DNA of 64,000 nt. Origin: CAVSJJ01 sp963728395 (lineage in GTDB: Bacteria > Actinomycetota > Actinomycetes > Actinomycetales > Dermatophilaceae). The stretch spans positions 1 to 64,000 of the forward strand of contig CAVSJJ010000002.1 in NCBI GenBank assembly GCA_963728395.1, read 5' to 3'. Positions 1 to 7,306 of the stretch are shown here, piece by piece; within the stretch, counting starts at the first letter, position 1; each line of letters begins with the position of its first letter. The notes beneath the pieces were generated by a model, which made no database searches, had not been told where the DNA came from, and worked only from the letters and a program-made list of their open reading frames with translations. A program made the position numbers and the translations under genes.

Positions 1-24
1 GTCTGCTGCACGGACTGGTGACAC
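1..24 (+). repeat. IS3 left terminal inverted repeat
   Basis: GTCTGCTGCACG plus GGTGACAC separated by GACT. It pairs with the right-end repeat at 1289-1312, where the separating bases are AATA on the matching strand. The repeat could extend left of the window. Confidence 0.8.
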
Positions 25-30
25 GTTCGG

Positions 31-957
31 TCACGCAGCCTGAGTGGCTGGCGTGGTCATGATGGTCTCGAACTCGACGGGCGTCAATCGGCCCAGCGAG
101 TCCTGTCTCCGGCGTCGGTGGTAGGTCTTCTCGATCCAGGTCACGATCGCGATCCTGAGCTCCTCGCGGGTGGTCCAGGTCTTCTTGTTCAAGACGTTCT
201 TCTGCAACAGGCTGAAGAAGGACTCCATGGCGGCGTTGTCCCCGCACGAGCCGACGCGGCCCATCGATCCGACCAGCTGGTGGCGGGTCAGTGCACGCTG
301 GGCCTTCCTGGATCGAAATTGCGATCCTCGATCGCTGTGGACCACGCAGCCGGCCACATCCTGGCCGGCGGCCTCGCGCATCGCGACGGCGTTGTTGATC
401 GCCGCGACCGCGATCCTCGACTTCATCCGGGAGTCGATGGAGTAGCCCACGATCCGGTTGCCGCACACGTCCTTGACCGCGCACAGGTAGAGCTTGCCCT
501 CGTTGGTCCAGTGCTCGGTGATGTCGGTCAGCCAGAGCTCATTGGGTGCCTCGGCGCTGAACTCGTGCCGGGTGCGGCCCTTGTCGTCGACCACGGCGCA
601 GCGGTCGTCATGGACTGGTGGTCCCGGCTTCTTGCCCTTCCCACACTTCTTCTTCCCGAACGAGGACCACCAGCCGGCCTCGGAGCAGATCCGCCACGCG
701 GTCCGGTCCGCCATCGGCTGGCCGGCGTCGCGGGCCTCATCGGCGAGGAACCGGTAGCCGAACTCGGGGTCATCGCGGTGAGCATCGAACAACGCGTTGG
801 CTCGGTAGGCCTCCTCAACCTCGGCGTCGGTCAGCGGTGACGCCAACCAGCGGTAGAACGGAGCGCGGGCGAGGTTGAGGACCCGACACGTCACCGCGAC
901 CGGCACCCGAATGGGGGCACCGGCCGCGGCAAGGTCACGGACGAGCGGGTACATCAT
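31..957 (-). CDS. IS3-family transposase OrfB (DDE catalytic domain)
   Basis: This 308-aa protein carries the integrase-core DDE domain of IS3 transposases. The N-terminal HTH_21-like part (about residues 40-100) is followed by the catalytic region with LWLTDIT (first Asp), VVHSDRGSQF (second Asp) and NAAMESFFSLLQKN (Glu), in the order and spacing of the family. The start ATG overlaps the orfA stop as ATGA, and the preceding seven bases form a slippery heptamer. The working transposase is therefore probably the OrfAB fusion made by -1 frameshifting, with free OrfB a minor product. No disruption is visible. Confidence 0.93.
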   Translation of the reverse strand: MMYPLVRDLAAAGAPIRVPVAVTCRVLNLARAPFYRWLASPLTDAEVEEAYRANALFDAHRDDPEFGYRFLADEARDAGQPMADRTAWRICSEAGWWSSFGKKKCGKGKKPGPPVHDDRCAVVDDKGRTRHEFSAEAPNELWLTDITEHWTNEGKLYLCAVKDVCGNRIVGYSIDSRMKSRIAVAAINNAVAMREAAGQDVAGCVVHSDRGSQFRSRKAQRALTRHQLVGSMGRVGSCGDNAAMESFFSLLQKNVLNKKTWTTREELRIAIVTWIEKTYHRRRRQDSLGRLTPVEFETIMTTPATQAA

Positions 958-1244
958 TTTCCCGGCAGGTTGGCCTGCGACAGATACGCCGCTGCTCGTC
1001 GCAGGACCTCGTTCTCCTGCTCCAACAGCCTGATCCGCTTCCTCAGCTCACGCTCGGTCGCCGGCTGGGCCGGGTCGGAGACCCGGACGCCGTCGTCCCG
1101 GTCGGCCTTGCCGAGCCAGGTGTTCAGACACGACTCGCTGATCCCGAAGTCGGCTGCGATCTGCTTGAGATGCACGCCAGGTTCACGGTTCCGGGCAACC
1201 CGGATGACGTCCTCGCGGAACTCTTTGGGGTAGGGCTTGGGCAC
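954..1244 (-). CDS. IS3-family transposase OrfA (HTH protein)
   Basis: OrfA supplies the DNA-binding helix-turn-helix (around DFGISESCLNTWL) and a C-terminal leucine-zipper-like coiled coil (RELRKRIRLLEQENEVLRRA) typical of IS3 OrfA. The chosen start is GTG at 1244, giving the family-typical N-terminus PKPYPKEF. It sits 9 nt after a GGAGAGG ribosome-binding sequence. An in-frame ATG at 1253 would touch that sequence, and one at 1295 would lie inside the terminal repeat. The gene ends LPGK-stop at the frameshift site. Confidence 0.9.
   Translation of the reverse strand: MPKPYPKEFREDVIRVARNREPGVHLKQIAADFGISESCLNTWLGKADRDDGVRVSDPAQPATERELRKRIRLLEQENEVLRRAAAYLSQANLPGK
957..963 (-). promoter_or_regulatory. 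Probable programmed -1 frameshift heptamer G GGA AAA
   Basis: The last OrfA codons are CCG GGA AAA TGA. Read as X XXY YYZ this is G GGA AAA, directly before the stop. A -1 slip would continue as GGG AAA ATG ATG TAC, entering OrfB at its first Met. That geometry matches IS3-type OrfAB production. No downstream pseudoknot was evaluated. Confidence 0.65.
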
Positions 1245-1288
1245 AGTGCACATCCTCTCCCGCAGCACCTCTCGGCACCGCAGCTGAT

Positions 1289-1312
1289 GTGTCACCTATT
1301 CGTGCAGCAGAC
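1289..1312 (-). repeat. IS3 right terminal inverted repeat
   Basis: Reverse complement of the left end: 20 of 24 positions are identical. It lies 45 bp upstream of the orfA start, where an IS3 promoter-proximal end is expected. Confidence 0.8.
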
Positions 1313-1328
1313 CCCCCTCTCTCCTATG

Positions 1329-2305
1329 TCAAGCGGCGACTGAGTTGACGGCTGCGGTGGTCGCTGCGTCGGCGAGCATGGCTCGGAAGATGACGTCGGA
1401 GATCCGTCTCTTCAGGCTGCGGAGGGCTTCCTTGCGGGTGGCTCCGGCCGCTCCTCGTTTCTCGAGGTAGGCGCGGGCTTCGGGCAGGGACCGGGCCTGG
1501 GTCAGGGCGATGCGGTGGGTGGCGGCGTTGAGCTGCCGGTTGCCGGTCTTGCTCAGTCGGTGCCTCTCGGAGTTCGATGACCACACCGGTGTGGGCGCGG
1601 TGCCGTTGTGCCGCGCGAATGCGTGACGGCTGCGGAACCGGTCGATGCCGGCGACCTCGCCGATGATCTTGGCGGCGCTCAGGCCGGCCACGCCGTGGAC
1701 GGCGCGCAGGTTCGGGGCGCTGTCGGCGGTGCGCTGGTCCAGCTCGCCTTCGAGGTCGTTGATCGTCAGGGTGAGCTCGCGGATGCGGCGGACCAGGTCG
1801 AGCGCGACCCGGGCGACGACCGAGTTGAGCTGTTCGAGACGCTGCTCGGCCAGGCGGAGGTGTTTCATCGTCGTCAGGGCCCGCTTCTTCGGGTCCCAGC
1901 TGGGGTCGATGTCGTGCAGGTGCCACCGGAGCCTGTTGATGTGCCGAGTCCGTTCCGCGACAAGGTCTTCGCGGTGGTCGACCAGCAGTCGCAGCTCTCG
2001 GGACGCCAGGTCGAGCGCAGCGGTCGGAAGGCCCGGCTCGCGCAGCGCGGCCCGGGCCACCGCCAAGGCGTCGATCGGGTCGGACTTGCCGTAGGTGCGG
2101 GCGGCGTCACGGGAGTGCGCCATCAGCTTCGGTGGGACCCGCACGAGCCGCTCACCGGCGGCGAGCATGTCCCGCTCCAGCTGCCGGGACAGGTGCCTGC
2201 AGTCTTCGACCGCCCAGGTGCGCTCCGGACCGAATTGGTCGGCCCAACGGAGCAGCTCCAAGTGGTCCGCGCTGGTGGTGGCCGTCGTGGTTTTGACCGG
2301 CTCAC
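1329..2305 (-). pseudogene. IS110-family transposase, 5'-truncated
   Basis: About 325 residues match IS110 recombinases: the remainder of the RuvC-like DEDD domain (ERTWAVEDCRHLSRQLE, KSDPIDALAVARAAL, RTRHINRLRWHLHDIDP), then the Tnp_20 domain around VHGVAGLSAAKIIGEVAGIDRFRS and the conserved catalytic-Ser region ending ARHNGTAPTPVWSSNS. The family's N-terminal GVDxHK-type segment with the first catalytic Asp is missing. Homology stops near 2305, where the opposite strand turns into a Fic gene. IS110-group elements carry their bridge-RNA region outside the transposase. If this one had it upstream, it was lost with the 5' end. Confidence 0.82.
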
Positions 2306-2882
2306 GCCGCCGTACACCACGGACCTCGTGGACCGCTACACCGAGGAAACACGCCGGGGTGAACACCACCCGGTCCTGCTCGTCGGCCTGTTCGTCCTCG
2401 ACCTGCTCACCATCCACCCGTTCGCCGACGGCAACGGCCGCGTGGTGCGCGCCGTCACCAACGCACTCCTGGACGATGCCGGCTACGGCGTGGGTCGGTA
2501 CGTCTCACTGGAACAGATCATCGCCAACTCCGCCGAGGCCTACTACGAGGCCCTCCTGGCATCCACCCACAGCTGGCACGACGACGCCCACGACCCCTGG
2601 CCCTGGCTGGGCTACTTCATCTCCACCCTGACCACGGCATACGACACCTTCGAGAGCCGGGCGACCTCGGACCGGTCGACAGGCACCAAACAGGACCGCG
2701 TCCGCGACTACGTCGTGAACCACGCCGCCGACATCTTCAAGATCAGCGACATCCGCGTCGCCCTGCCCGGCATCAGCGACCCGACCATCCGGCTCGCGCT
2801 GGAGAGTCTGAAACGAGAAGGACGGATCACGCCGGAAGGGACCGGCCGCTCCGCAGTCTGGCGAAAGACTCGGTCGACGTAA
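2303..2882 (+). pseudogene. Fic-domain protein, N-terminally truncated
   Basis: The frame ending at 2882 encodes the Fic core with the motif HPFADGNGRVVR (consensus HxFx[D/E]GNGRxxR), then a helical region and a C-terminal winged-helix-like segment (KISDIRVALPGISDPTIRLALESLKREGRI) common in actinobacterial Fic proteins. Intact Fic enzymes of this type are about 350-380 aa; only about 190 aa remain. The N-terminal part, where an inhibitory helix would lie, is replaced by the IS110 fragment on the opposite strand. No start codon or ribosome-binding site of its own is evident, so it is annotated as a remnant. Confidence 0.85.
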
Positions 2883-3004
2883 GACAACCCGGCACGCCCC
2901 GCACGCCAGGACCATGCGCGGCGGCGTGGGGCGGGTGCGACCAGGGAACCGAGGATGTCAACGGACCCTTGACAAGGCCTTACGCGTCAAGACATCCTTG
3001 ACGT

Positions 3005-3240
3005 GTGGAGATCCGGGCGTCCGCTCGCAAACAGGGGATCCACGACGCCGACATCGACCATGCCTGGCGGCACGCCACCCGGCTTGTCGAGTACGAGTAC
3101 GACGGCGAGGAGCGGCTCCTCGTCATTGGGCCCGACCGGCACGGCCTGATCCTCGAGCTCGTCGCCGTCCCGGCCGGCGAACCGACCCGAATCATCCACG
3201 CAGACGGCTCCGCCCCACGTTCTACGACTATCTGAGATGA
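3005..3240 (+). pseudogene. BrnT/DUF4258-like toxin with a C-terminal frameshift
   Basis: From GTG 3005 the protein reads VEIRASARKQGIHDADIDHAWRH... with the core LLVIGPDRHGLILELVAV and RIIHAD, typical of a small actinobacterial toxin family usually ending in RPxFYDYL. In this frame the end is scrambled (GSAPRSTTI-stop at 3235). One frame over, the same DNA reads LRPTFYDYLR-stop at 3240. A single-base indel near 3205-3212 therefore broke the last ~10 residues. The antitoxin gene follows 11 nt later. Whether the altered tail abolishes toxicity cannot be told from sequence. The family assignment comes from memory of homologues. Confidence 0.65.
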
Positions 3241-3251
3241 GGTGACGCGCG

Positions 3252-3494
3252 ATGACCAAGATCAAGTCCGACCACGACCGAACCGGCGTTGACCGGCTCG
3301 ACCCGGCCACCACTCCAGCCCGAGACGCAGCGCACTTCCGACGCATCCTCGCCGCCCGCGAGAACCTCGCCGCCGCCGAACAAGAGCTGCGCGACGCGGT
3401 CCACGCCGCCCGGGACGCCGGAGACTCCTGGACCATCATCGGCGCCGCGCTGGATACCACGCGCCAAGCCGCTCAACAGCGGTTCGGAGCCTGA
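3252..3494 (+). CDS. Putative antitoxin with C-terminal HTH, partner of the 3005 toxin
   Basis: This 80-aa protein has an acidic N-terminus (TKIKSDHDRTGVDRLDPATT), a central helix RRILAARENLAAAEQELRD and a C-terminal helix-turn-helix-like end (WTIIGAALDTTRQAAQQRFG), a layout seen in actinobacterial small-toxin partners. ATG 3252 follows a GAGGTGA ribosome-binding sequence 8 nt upstream that overlaps the end of the toxin gene, so the two are co-transcribed. The reading frame is intact. Confidence 0.65.
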   Translation: MTKIKSDHDRTGVDRLDPATTPARDAAHFRRILAARENLAAAEQELRDAVHAARDAGDSWTIIGAALDTTRQAAQQRFGA

Positions 3495-3776
3495 CCGGCC
3501 CAAGTCAGGAGAGACTGGTCGCCCGCCAACTCGACGACGCACGCGTGGCGATCCGGGCGGACTTCCACTACCGGGACGAGATCCTGAGGGAGTTCCCTGG
3601 CACGTTCAGCAGTCCCGACCCGCTTCGCCAAGCACATGATGGTTGTCGCAGACCTGGCCGACGGCGATCCGGGAGCCATCGAGGATGCGGTCGAAGCCGC
3701 CTGGCGCCTCCAGGGGGGCCGCGACTGACACTGCCGCGACATCGACGACGCCAAGCAGGCGGCGAAAAGGGACAGG
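3495..3776 (+). other. Non-coding / decayed interval
   Basis: No convincing gene is visible. Positions 3636-3728 read as a short tail (MVVADLADGDPGAIEDAVEA... ending GGRD-stop) that looks like the C-terminus of a small helical protein without a body. A segment at 3530-3600 (VAIRADFHYRDEILREFPG) also looks protein-like in another frame. The most likely explanation is a further small gene broken by indels. Confidence 0.4.
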
Positions 3777-4022
3777 TCAGGCCGGGCGTTCCTGGTCGAG
3801 TCGTTCGAGGATCCAGGACCGGACGAGGGTGGATGGGGGAAGGTGTTTGGCAGCGGCAACTCTTTGGACTTCGGCTTCTTCGTCGGCGCTGAGCCGCACG
3901 GAGTACACCTTCTGGCGGTTCGGCCGCCGGCCGGTGACGCCTGGGGGGTAGGCGTCGTTCTTGGTTTGTTCGGACTCGCGGCGGAGCCGCTGGGCCAGTG
4001 CTGGGTCAATCGTCTTGGCCAT
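3777..4022 (-). CDS. Ribbon-helix-helix-type antitoxin
   Basis: This 81-aa protein has a basic/Arg-rich centre (GRRPNRQKVYSVRLSADEEA) and the C-terminal helix pair EVQRVAAAKHLPPSTLVRSWILERL, consistent with a CopG/BrnA-like RHH antitoxin that binds its own promoter. Its ATG at 4022 lies inside the last codons of the upstream toxin gene (17-bp overlap), the usual toxin-first arrangement of BrnT/BrnA-like pairs. The frame is intact although its partner is frameshifted. Confidence 0.72.
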   Translation of the reverse strand: MAKTIDPALAQRLRRESEQTKNDAYPPGVTGRRPNRQKVYSVRLSADEEAEVQRVAAAKHLPPSTLVRSWILERLDQERPA

Positions 4023-4348
4023 CGTCGTCTCCTTGCTGGTACAGCTTCAGGTCGTTCCCGGTCGCGGGCCAGGCGTTGATGCCGTGCAGGTCACCGTCGA
4101 GGTCGCGGTAGGCGATCACGACGATCACTCGCCCGGCGGATTGGGAGTGGCCGATGAACCGGGAGGCTCCCATCCGGGATTTCGGGTCTGGTTCGAGGGC
4201 CAGGAGGTCCGACGTCTGCCATGGCCTCCAGGGTCCACTCGGGCTCGATGTCGACGCCGTCGGGGTACCGGTGGCTTCGTGATCGGAGGTAGGCGACGGC
4301 GTCGGGGTCCCAGTTGATCTGCTCACCCACCTGACGAGTGTACGGCAT
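4006..4348 (-). pseudogene. BrnT-like toxin broken by a frameshift
   Basis: The N-terminal half (from ATG 4348 or GTG 4330) reads VGEQINWDPDAVAYL... PEWTLEAMAD. The C-terminal half lies in another frame and reads LLALEPDPKSRMGASRFIGH... GRVIVVIAYRD... GINAWPATGNDLKLYQ, ending in an Asp-rich tail at 4006. Joined across about 4208-4218 these make one contiguous BrnT-like protein of ~110 aa. Neither frame alone is complete, so a one-base indel has split it. The downstream antitoxin remains intact. Confidence 0.75.
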
Positions 4349-4389
4349 CGTACGACTATGTAGTACATCTTGGCCGACACTGGACGGAT

Positions 4390-5250
4390 TCACACTCCGG
4401 CGACGTAGGCGGTGAGGAAGTGCACGCCGTGCCGGTCGAGGTTGCCCCGGGCCCGGTCGTAGTGCTCGGTGGTGCGGGGGTCGGCGTGCCGGGCGAGGAT
4501 CTGCGCGTCGCGCAGCGGGACCCCGGCGTCCAGGGCGTTGGTGATCGCGGCGTGGCGCAGGGAGTGGGGGCTGATATGCCGGGGTATGCCGGCCGCCGTG
4601 GCGATGCGGGCGACCATCCGGTACACGTCCCGCCGGTCGATCGGGTTGCCGGAGAGCGGCCGGAGGATCAGCGGGCCGTCGGTGCGCTGGCCGCGGCAGG
4701 CCTCCAGGACCCGCAGCACCGGGACGGTGACGGGCATGGTGGCCGGCTTGTTGCCCTTGCCGACCAGGTGCAGCACTCGGTGACCGCGCAGGGTCTCGGC
4801 GTAGTCCTCGATCCGCACCGCCGCGGCCTCGGAGGCGCGCAGCGCGTTGATGCCGAGCAGGAACGCCAGCGCGCCGTGGTGGACGGTGACGGTCTGGGCG
4901 ACCTGGAGGAAGCGGATCAGCTCGAGCCGGTCCAGGCCCTGGGCGCGGGACTCATCCCGGCATACCTTCGGCAGCCGCGCATAGACGGCCGGGTCGGCGG
5001 CGATCAGGCCGTCGATGTGGGCGAAGCGGAAGAACCCGCGCACGGCGTGCGTCATCGTCTCGACCGAGGAGTCCAGCAAGCCCCGCTCCCCGAGAGTGCG
5101 GATGTACAGCTCGACGTGGGCGCGCTGCACCCCGATGAGCGGGTCCAGGCCGTGGTGCTCGCACCAGGTGAACCACTCCCGCAGCTGGAACTCGTACAAG
5201 GCGTGGGTCCGCCCGGAGTAGCGGGCCAGGTACGAGACCGCCGCCACCAC
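4390..5250 (-). CDS. Tyrosine recombinase / phage-type integrase
   Basis: This 286-aa enzyme has an N-terminal SAM-like core-binding domain (about residues 10-90) and a C-terminal catalytic domain. The active-site set is visible: Arg in NALRASEAAAV, Lys in GKGNKPATMPV, the HxxR box HSLRHA, His in ARHADP and the nucleophile Tyr in TEHYDRARG. The start is GTG 5250; no good ribosome-binding site decides it, and an upstream open frame without ATG allows a longer product. It could have moved this island, but no paired att sites or tRNA boundary are visible. Confidence 0.87.
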   Translation of the reverse strand: MVAAVSYLARYSGRTHALYEFQLREWFTWCEHHGLDPLIGVQRAHVELYIRTLGERGLLDSSVETMTHAVRGFFRFAHIDGLIAADPAVYARLPKVCRDESRAQGLDRLELIRFLQVAQTVTVHHGALAFLLGINALRASEAAAVRIEDYAETLRGHRVLHLVGKGNKPATMPVTVPVLRVLEACRGQRTDGPLILRPLSGNPIDRRDVYRMVARIATAAGIPRHISPHSLRHAAITNALDAGVPLRDAQILARHADPRTTEHYDRARGNLDRHGVHFLTAYVAGV

Positions 5251-5448
5251 GGCCAGGCAACCGGACCAGACCGACGCTAGACCCCGCGCATCGAGGATGC
5301 GTCCGCTCGCGGCGGAATGCCCGACTCGGAGGGAGGCTCTCCATTGGGACGATCGAGCGTGACATCTTCGAGCTCATCATCCGCGATGCGGTAGCCCGGC
5401 TCGCGGTGAAGTGGGGCAGGTCGAGCGGGCGCTGCTCTCCGAGACGCG

Positions 5449-5988
5449 CTACAGATGGTTCACCGGCGGCAGAGCGTCTCGTGCGCGGGCCTGGTTCACG
5501 ATCGCCACCACGAAGCTGGTCTTGGCGGCCGTGTAAGCCGATCCCCAGATGCCATCGGCGACCAGGGTCTGCTTCAGGTTCTGGTAGGCGTCTCGATCGG
5601 CGTCGTGGGTACGAAGCCACGCGGCGAAGAGCCGAACGTGGGCGCAGGCCCACTGCTCGTGCGTGAACAGGTGCGCGATCGCGATGCGGATGTCCCCGTC
5701 GAGTTGGAAGCTTGCCCGGTGATCGCCGATATCAACGGGTTCGGTCCACCCCATCGCTCTCAGATTCGGCCCGATCCTGCTCAGGTCATAGTCGGGGGGT
5801 TGGCCGAGGGCGAGGTCGATCACCGGCTTGGCAGTGAGTCCCGGCACAGAGGTCGATCCCACGTGTTCGACCTGCCAGTCCGCCCCGAGTCGTGTCCTCA
5901 GACTCGCGGCAAGTGCTGCCGCCTGCGTCTCCCAGCGGGGGTCGTGGGGTACGAGTCGTTCCGCCGGATACCCCGCCGTTGGCGTCAC
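5449..5988 (-). CDS. GrpB / UPF0157 family protein (nucleotidyltransferase fold)
   Basis: This 179-aa protein has the hallmark VEHVGSTSVPGLTAKPVIDLAL near residues 40-60, characteristic of the GrpB family, which shares the nucleotidyltransferase fold and is sometimes fused to dephospho-CoA kinase. The biochemical role is not established. Length and ends fit the family (opening AERLVPHDPRW). It stands alone between the recombinase and a relBE-like pair, so context gives no function. Confidence 0.85.
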   Translation of the reverse strand: MTPTAGYPAERLVPHDPRWETQAAALAASLRTRLGADWQVEHVGSTSVPGLTAKPVIDLALGQPPDYDLSRIGPNLRAMGWTEPVDIGDHRASFQLDGDIRIAIAHLFTHEQWACAHVRLFAAWLRTHDADRDAYQNLKQTLVADGIWGSAYTAAKTSFVVAIVNQARARDALPPVNHL

Positions 5989-6099
5989 GGGACGAGGCTA
6001 GCCACGCCCGCAGACAGGGCCCATCGATCGCGCGGGCCTGACCGGGACAGCATGCGGCGGTAGGGGCACGTTGGTGGGCGAGCATCGAGGGTTGCCAGC

Positions 6100-6381
6100 T
6101 CACAGGGGGTGGTAGGCCTCGCTGCGGTGATCGATGCGCAGCACGACGACCTCGCCGCGCTCCGCGTTGATGCGGTACAGAACGCGGTAGGTGCCCCGGC
6201 GCGCGGAGTAGATGCCCGCGAGGTCCCCCCGCAGCCGCTTGCCGACCCGGTGGGGGTTGTCAACCAGTGCCCCGGTGAGGAACTCGATCACGGCGGCGGC
6301 CACGGCCTCGGGGCGGCCGGTGCGGATTGCGCGCACCGCCGGTGGGGTGAGAACCAGCTCGTATGCGGCGGCCCCGGTCAC
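6100..6381 (-). CDS. RelE/ParE-type toxin
   Basis: This 93-aa protein shows the RelE core: an N-terminal helix LTPPAVRAIRT, the basic segment RVGKRLRGDLAGIYSARRGTYRVLYRI and the terminal strand VVVLRIDHRSEAYH. RelE-type toxins cleave mRNA on the ribosome. The Arg/Tyr/His residues used by active members are present, and the frame is intact. ATG 6381 overlaps the stop of the upstream Phd-type antitoxin as ATGA. Confidence 0.88.
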   Translation of the reverse strand: MTGAAAYELVLTPPAVRAIRTGRPEAVAAAVIEFLTGALVDNPHRVGKRLRGDLAGIYSARRGTYRVLYRINAERGEVVVLRIDHRSEAYHPL

Positions 6382-6644
6382 CGGCGCAGGGCGCGGACCG
6401 CGTCGACGCCGCGGACGACGTCACCGGCGGCATATGCCGCGTCCGCCTCGCGGATGTCTGCCAGGGCGGCCGCGTCGCTGAGGACGGCCAGGGTTTCCTC
6501 GAGCTCGGCCAGGTCCTCCGGGCTGATGATCACCGCGGCGGCACGCCCGTTGCGGGTCACGGTCACCCGGTCGTGCTCGCGCTCGACCCGGTCGACGACA
6601 TCGCTGAAGTGGTCGCGGACCTCGCGCAGCGGCTCAACGCTCAT
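6378..6644 (-). CDS. Phd/YefM-type antitoxin
   Basis: This 88-aa protein (from ATG 6644; an upstream in-frame start exists at 6680) has a typical Phd/YefM N-terminus, SVEPLREVRDHFSDVVDRVE, followed by DRVTVTRNGRAAAVIISPEDL, which forms the DNA-binding dimer. The C-terminal part neutralises the RelE-type toxin encoded immediately downstream. ATG 6644 is chosen because homologues start at MS.EPLRE. Confidence 0.88.
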   Translation of the reverse strand: MSVEPLREVRDHFSDVVDRVEREHDRVTVTRNGRAAAVIISPEDLAELEETLAVLSDAAALADIREADAAYAAGDVVRGVDAVRALRR

Positions 6645-6742
6645 GGCCACAATTGTGGCGCCTTCTTGGGATCCACGCAAGACGGCGCCTCGCGGCGGCG
6701 TGGGCTACATCCACGGAAGTACCGGCGCTCGCGATCAGCCTA

Positions 6743-6763
6743 ATTTCGTTATACGATTTCGTT
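6743..6763 (+). promoter_or_regulatory. Direct repeat ATTTCGTT x2, candidate antitoxin operator/promoter
   Basis: Two exact copies of ATTTCGTT lie at 6743-6750 and 6756-6763, starting 13 bp apart, inside an AT-rich patch with a -10-like TATACG at 6750-6755 and ending just before GTG 6765. The placement suits autoregulation by the RHH antitoxin encoded next, and a short-leader or leaderless transcript. Confidence 0.5.
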
Positions 6764-6764
6764 C

Positions 6765-6998
6765 GTGGTGAGTGACGAGCAGATCCAGAAGTGGGCGGAC
6801 GAAGCCGGGACCGGCTACGACGTCGACGCCCTCAAGCGTCGTGGCCGCGGCCGTCCCGGACGGGGAGCGGAGCCGATGCAGGTCGTCGCGGTCCGGCTCA
6901 CGGCTGAAGAGCTGGACGCGCTCGACGCGGCCGCGTCGAAGAACCAGATGAGCCGCTCCGAGGCGATACGAGCAGCCCTGGCGCACTTCGCCGCGTGA
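6765..6998 (+). CDS. Ribbon-helix-helix antitoxin
   Basis: This 77-aa protein begins with an acidic toxin-binding-like segment (SDEQIQKWADEAGTGYDVDALKRR), a basic GRGRPGRG linker and a C-terminal RHH domain (QVVAVRLTAEELDALDAAASKNQMSRSEAIRAALAHF). Its stop overlaps the start of the toxin gene as GTGA at 6995-6998. The frame is intact, whereas the toxin is frameshifted. Confidence 0.82.
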   Translation: MVSDEQIQKWADEAGTGYDVDALKRRGRGRPGRGAEPMQVVAVRLTAEELDALDAAASKNQMSRSEAIRAALAHFAA

Positions 6999-7236
6999 AG
7001 TTCCATCCCAGGGCGCTCAGCGCGGGATCGCCACCGATGACGCCGTGCAGGCTGCCGAGTGGGCCATCTGGATCGAGCCCCTGACCGACGAGGAGACTCC
7101 CGCCCTAGAACTCCGCCTCGGCTTCGACACCGGCGCTCGACTCCTCGAGACCGTCGTGCTCATCCTCGACAGCGGTGAAGAGATCGTCATCCACGCGATG
7201 CCGGCCCGGAGGAAGTACCCAGACCTGCTGCCATGA
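6995..7236 (+). pseudogene. Small toxin (BrnT/DUF4258-like) frameshifted near its N-terminus
   Basis: GTG 6995 overlaps the antitoxin stop and reads VKFHPRAL, the expected family N-terminus, but then runs out of frame to an early stop. From about 7018 another frame continues with QRGIATDDAVQAAEWAIWIEP... ELRLGFDTGARLLETVVLI... GEEIVIHAMPARRKYPDLLP-stop, the family body. A single indel between about 7016 and 7024 separates them. An internal GTG at 7045 could start a 63-aa fragment, but it has no ribosome-binding site. Confidence 0.75.
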
Positions 7237-7306
7237 CCACCCACCAGTAGCCCGTCTGGCGGCGATGTGGGTCAAGTAGACCGCACTGCCGGACTCTCGA
7301 CCGGTT

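Larger units (their letters stand above)
1..1312 (-). mobile_element. IS3-family insertion sequence, apparently complete
   Basis: Two overlapping transposase genes read on the minus strand and are bracketed by imperfect terminal inverted repeats at 1-24 and 1289-1312. Both ends share GTCTGCTGCACG, then four differing bases, then GGTGACAC. The left end coincides with the window start, so the true tip and any target duplication on that side cannot be checked. The right end abuts a C-rich tract and then an IS110 transposase fragment, so one mobile element has landed beside another. Both genes are intact, so the element may still be active. Confidence 0.88.

Noticed and set aside
1608..2300. A long plus-strand frame running from 1608 into the Fic motif
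   Set aside because: The part before about 2300 is antisense to the IS110 transposase and has no Fic-like residues. The Fic similarity starts only at the junction.
4390..5250. Attachment sites for the tyrosine recombinase
   Set aside because: I looked for a tRNA end or direct repeats bounding the island. The only tRNA is selC at 55.6 kb, far away, and no matching repeat was found near 5.3 or 9.6 kb.
3005..7236. Frameshifted toxins explained as poor sequence quality
   Set aside because: More than 50 kb of neighbouring coding sequence shows no comparable break, and the breaks concentrate in toxins and the 9.0-9.5 kb remnant, not in antitoxins. Resequencing would still be the decisive check.
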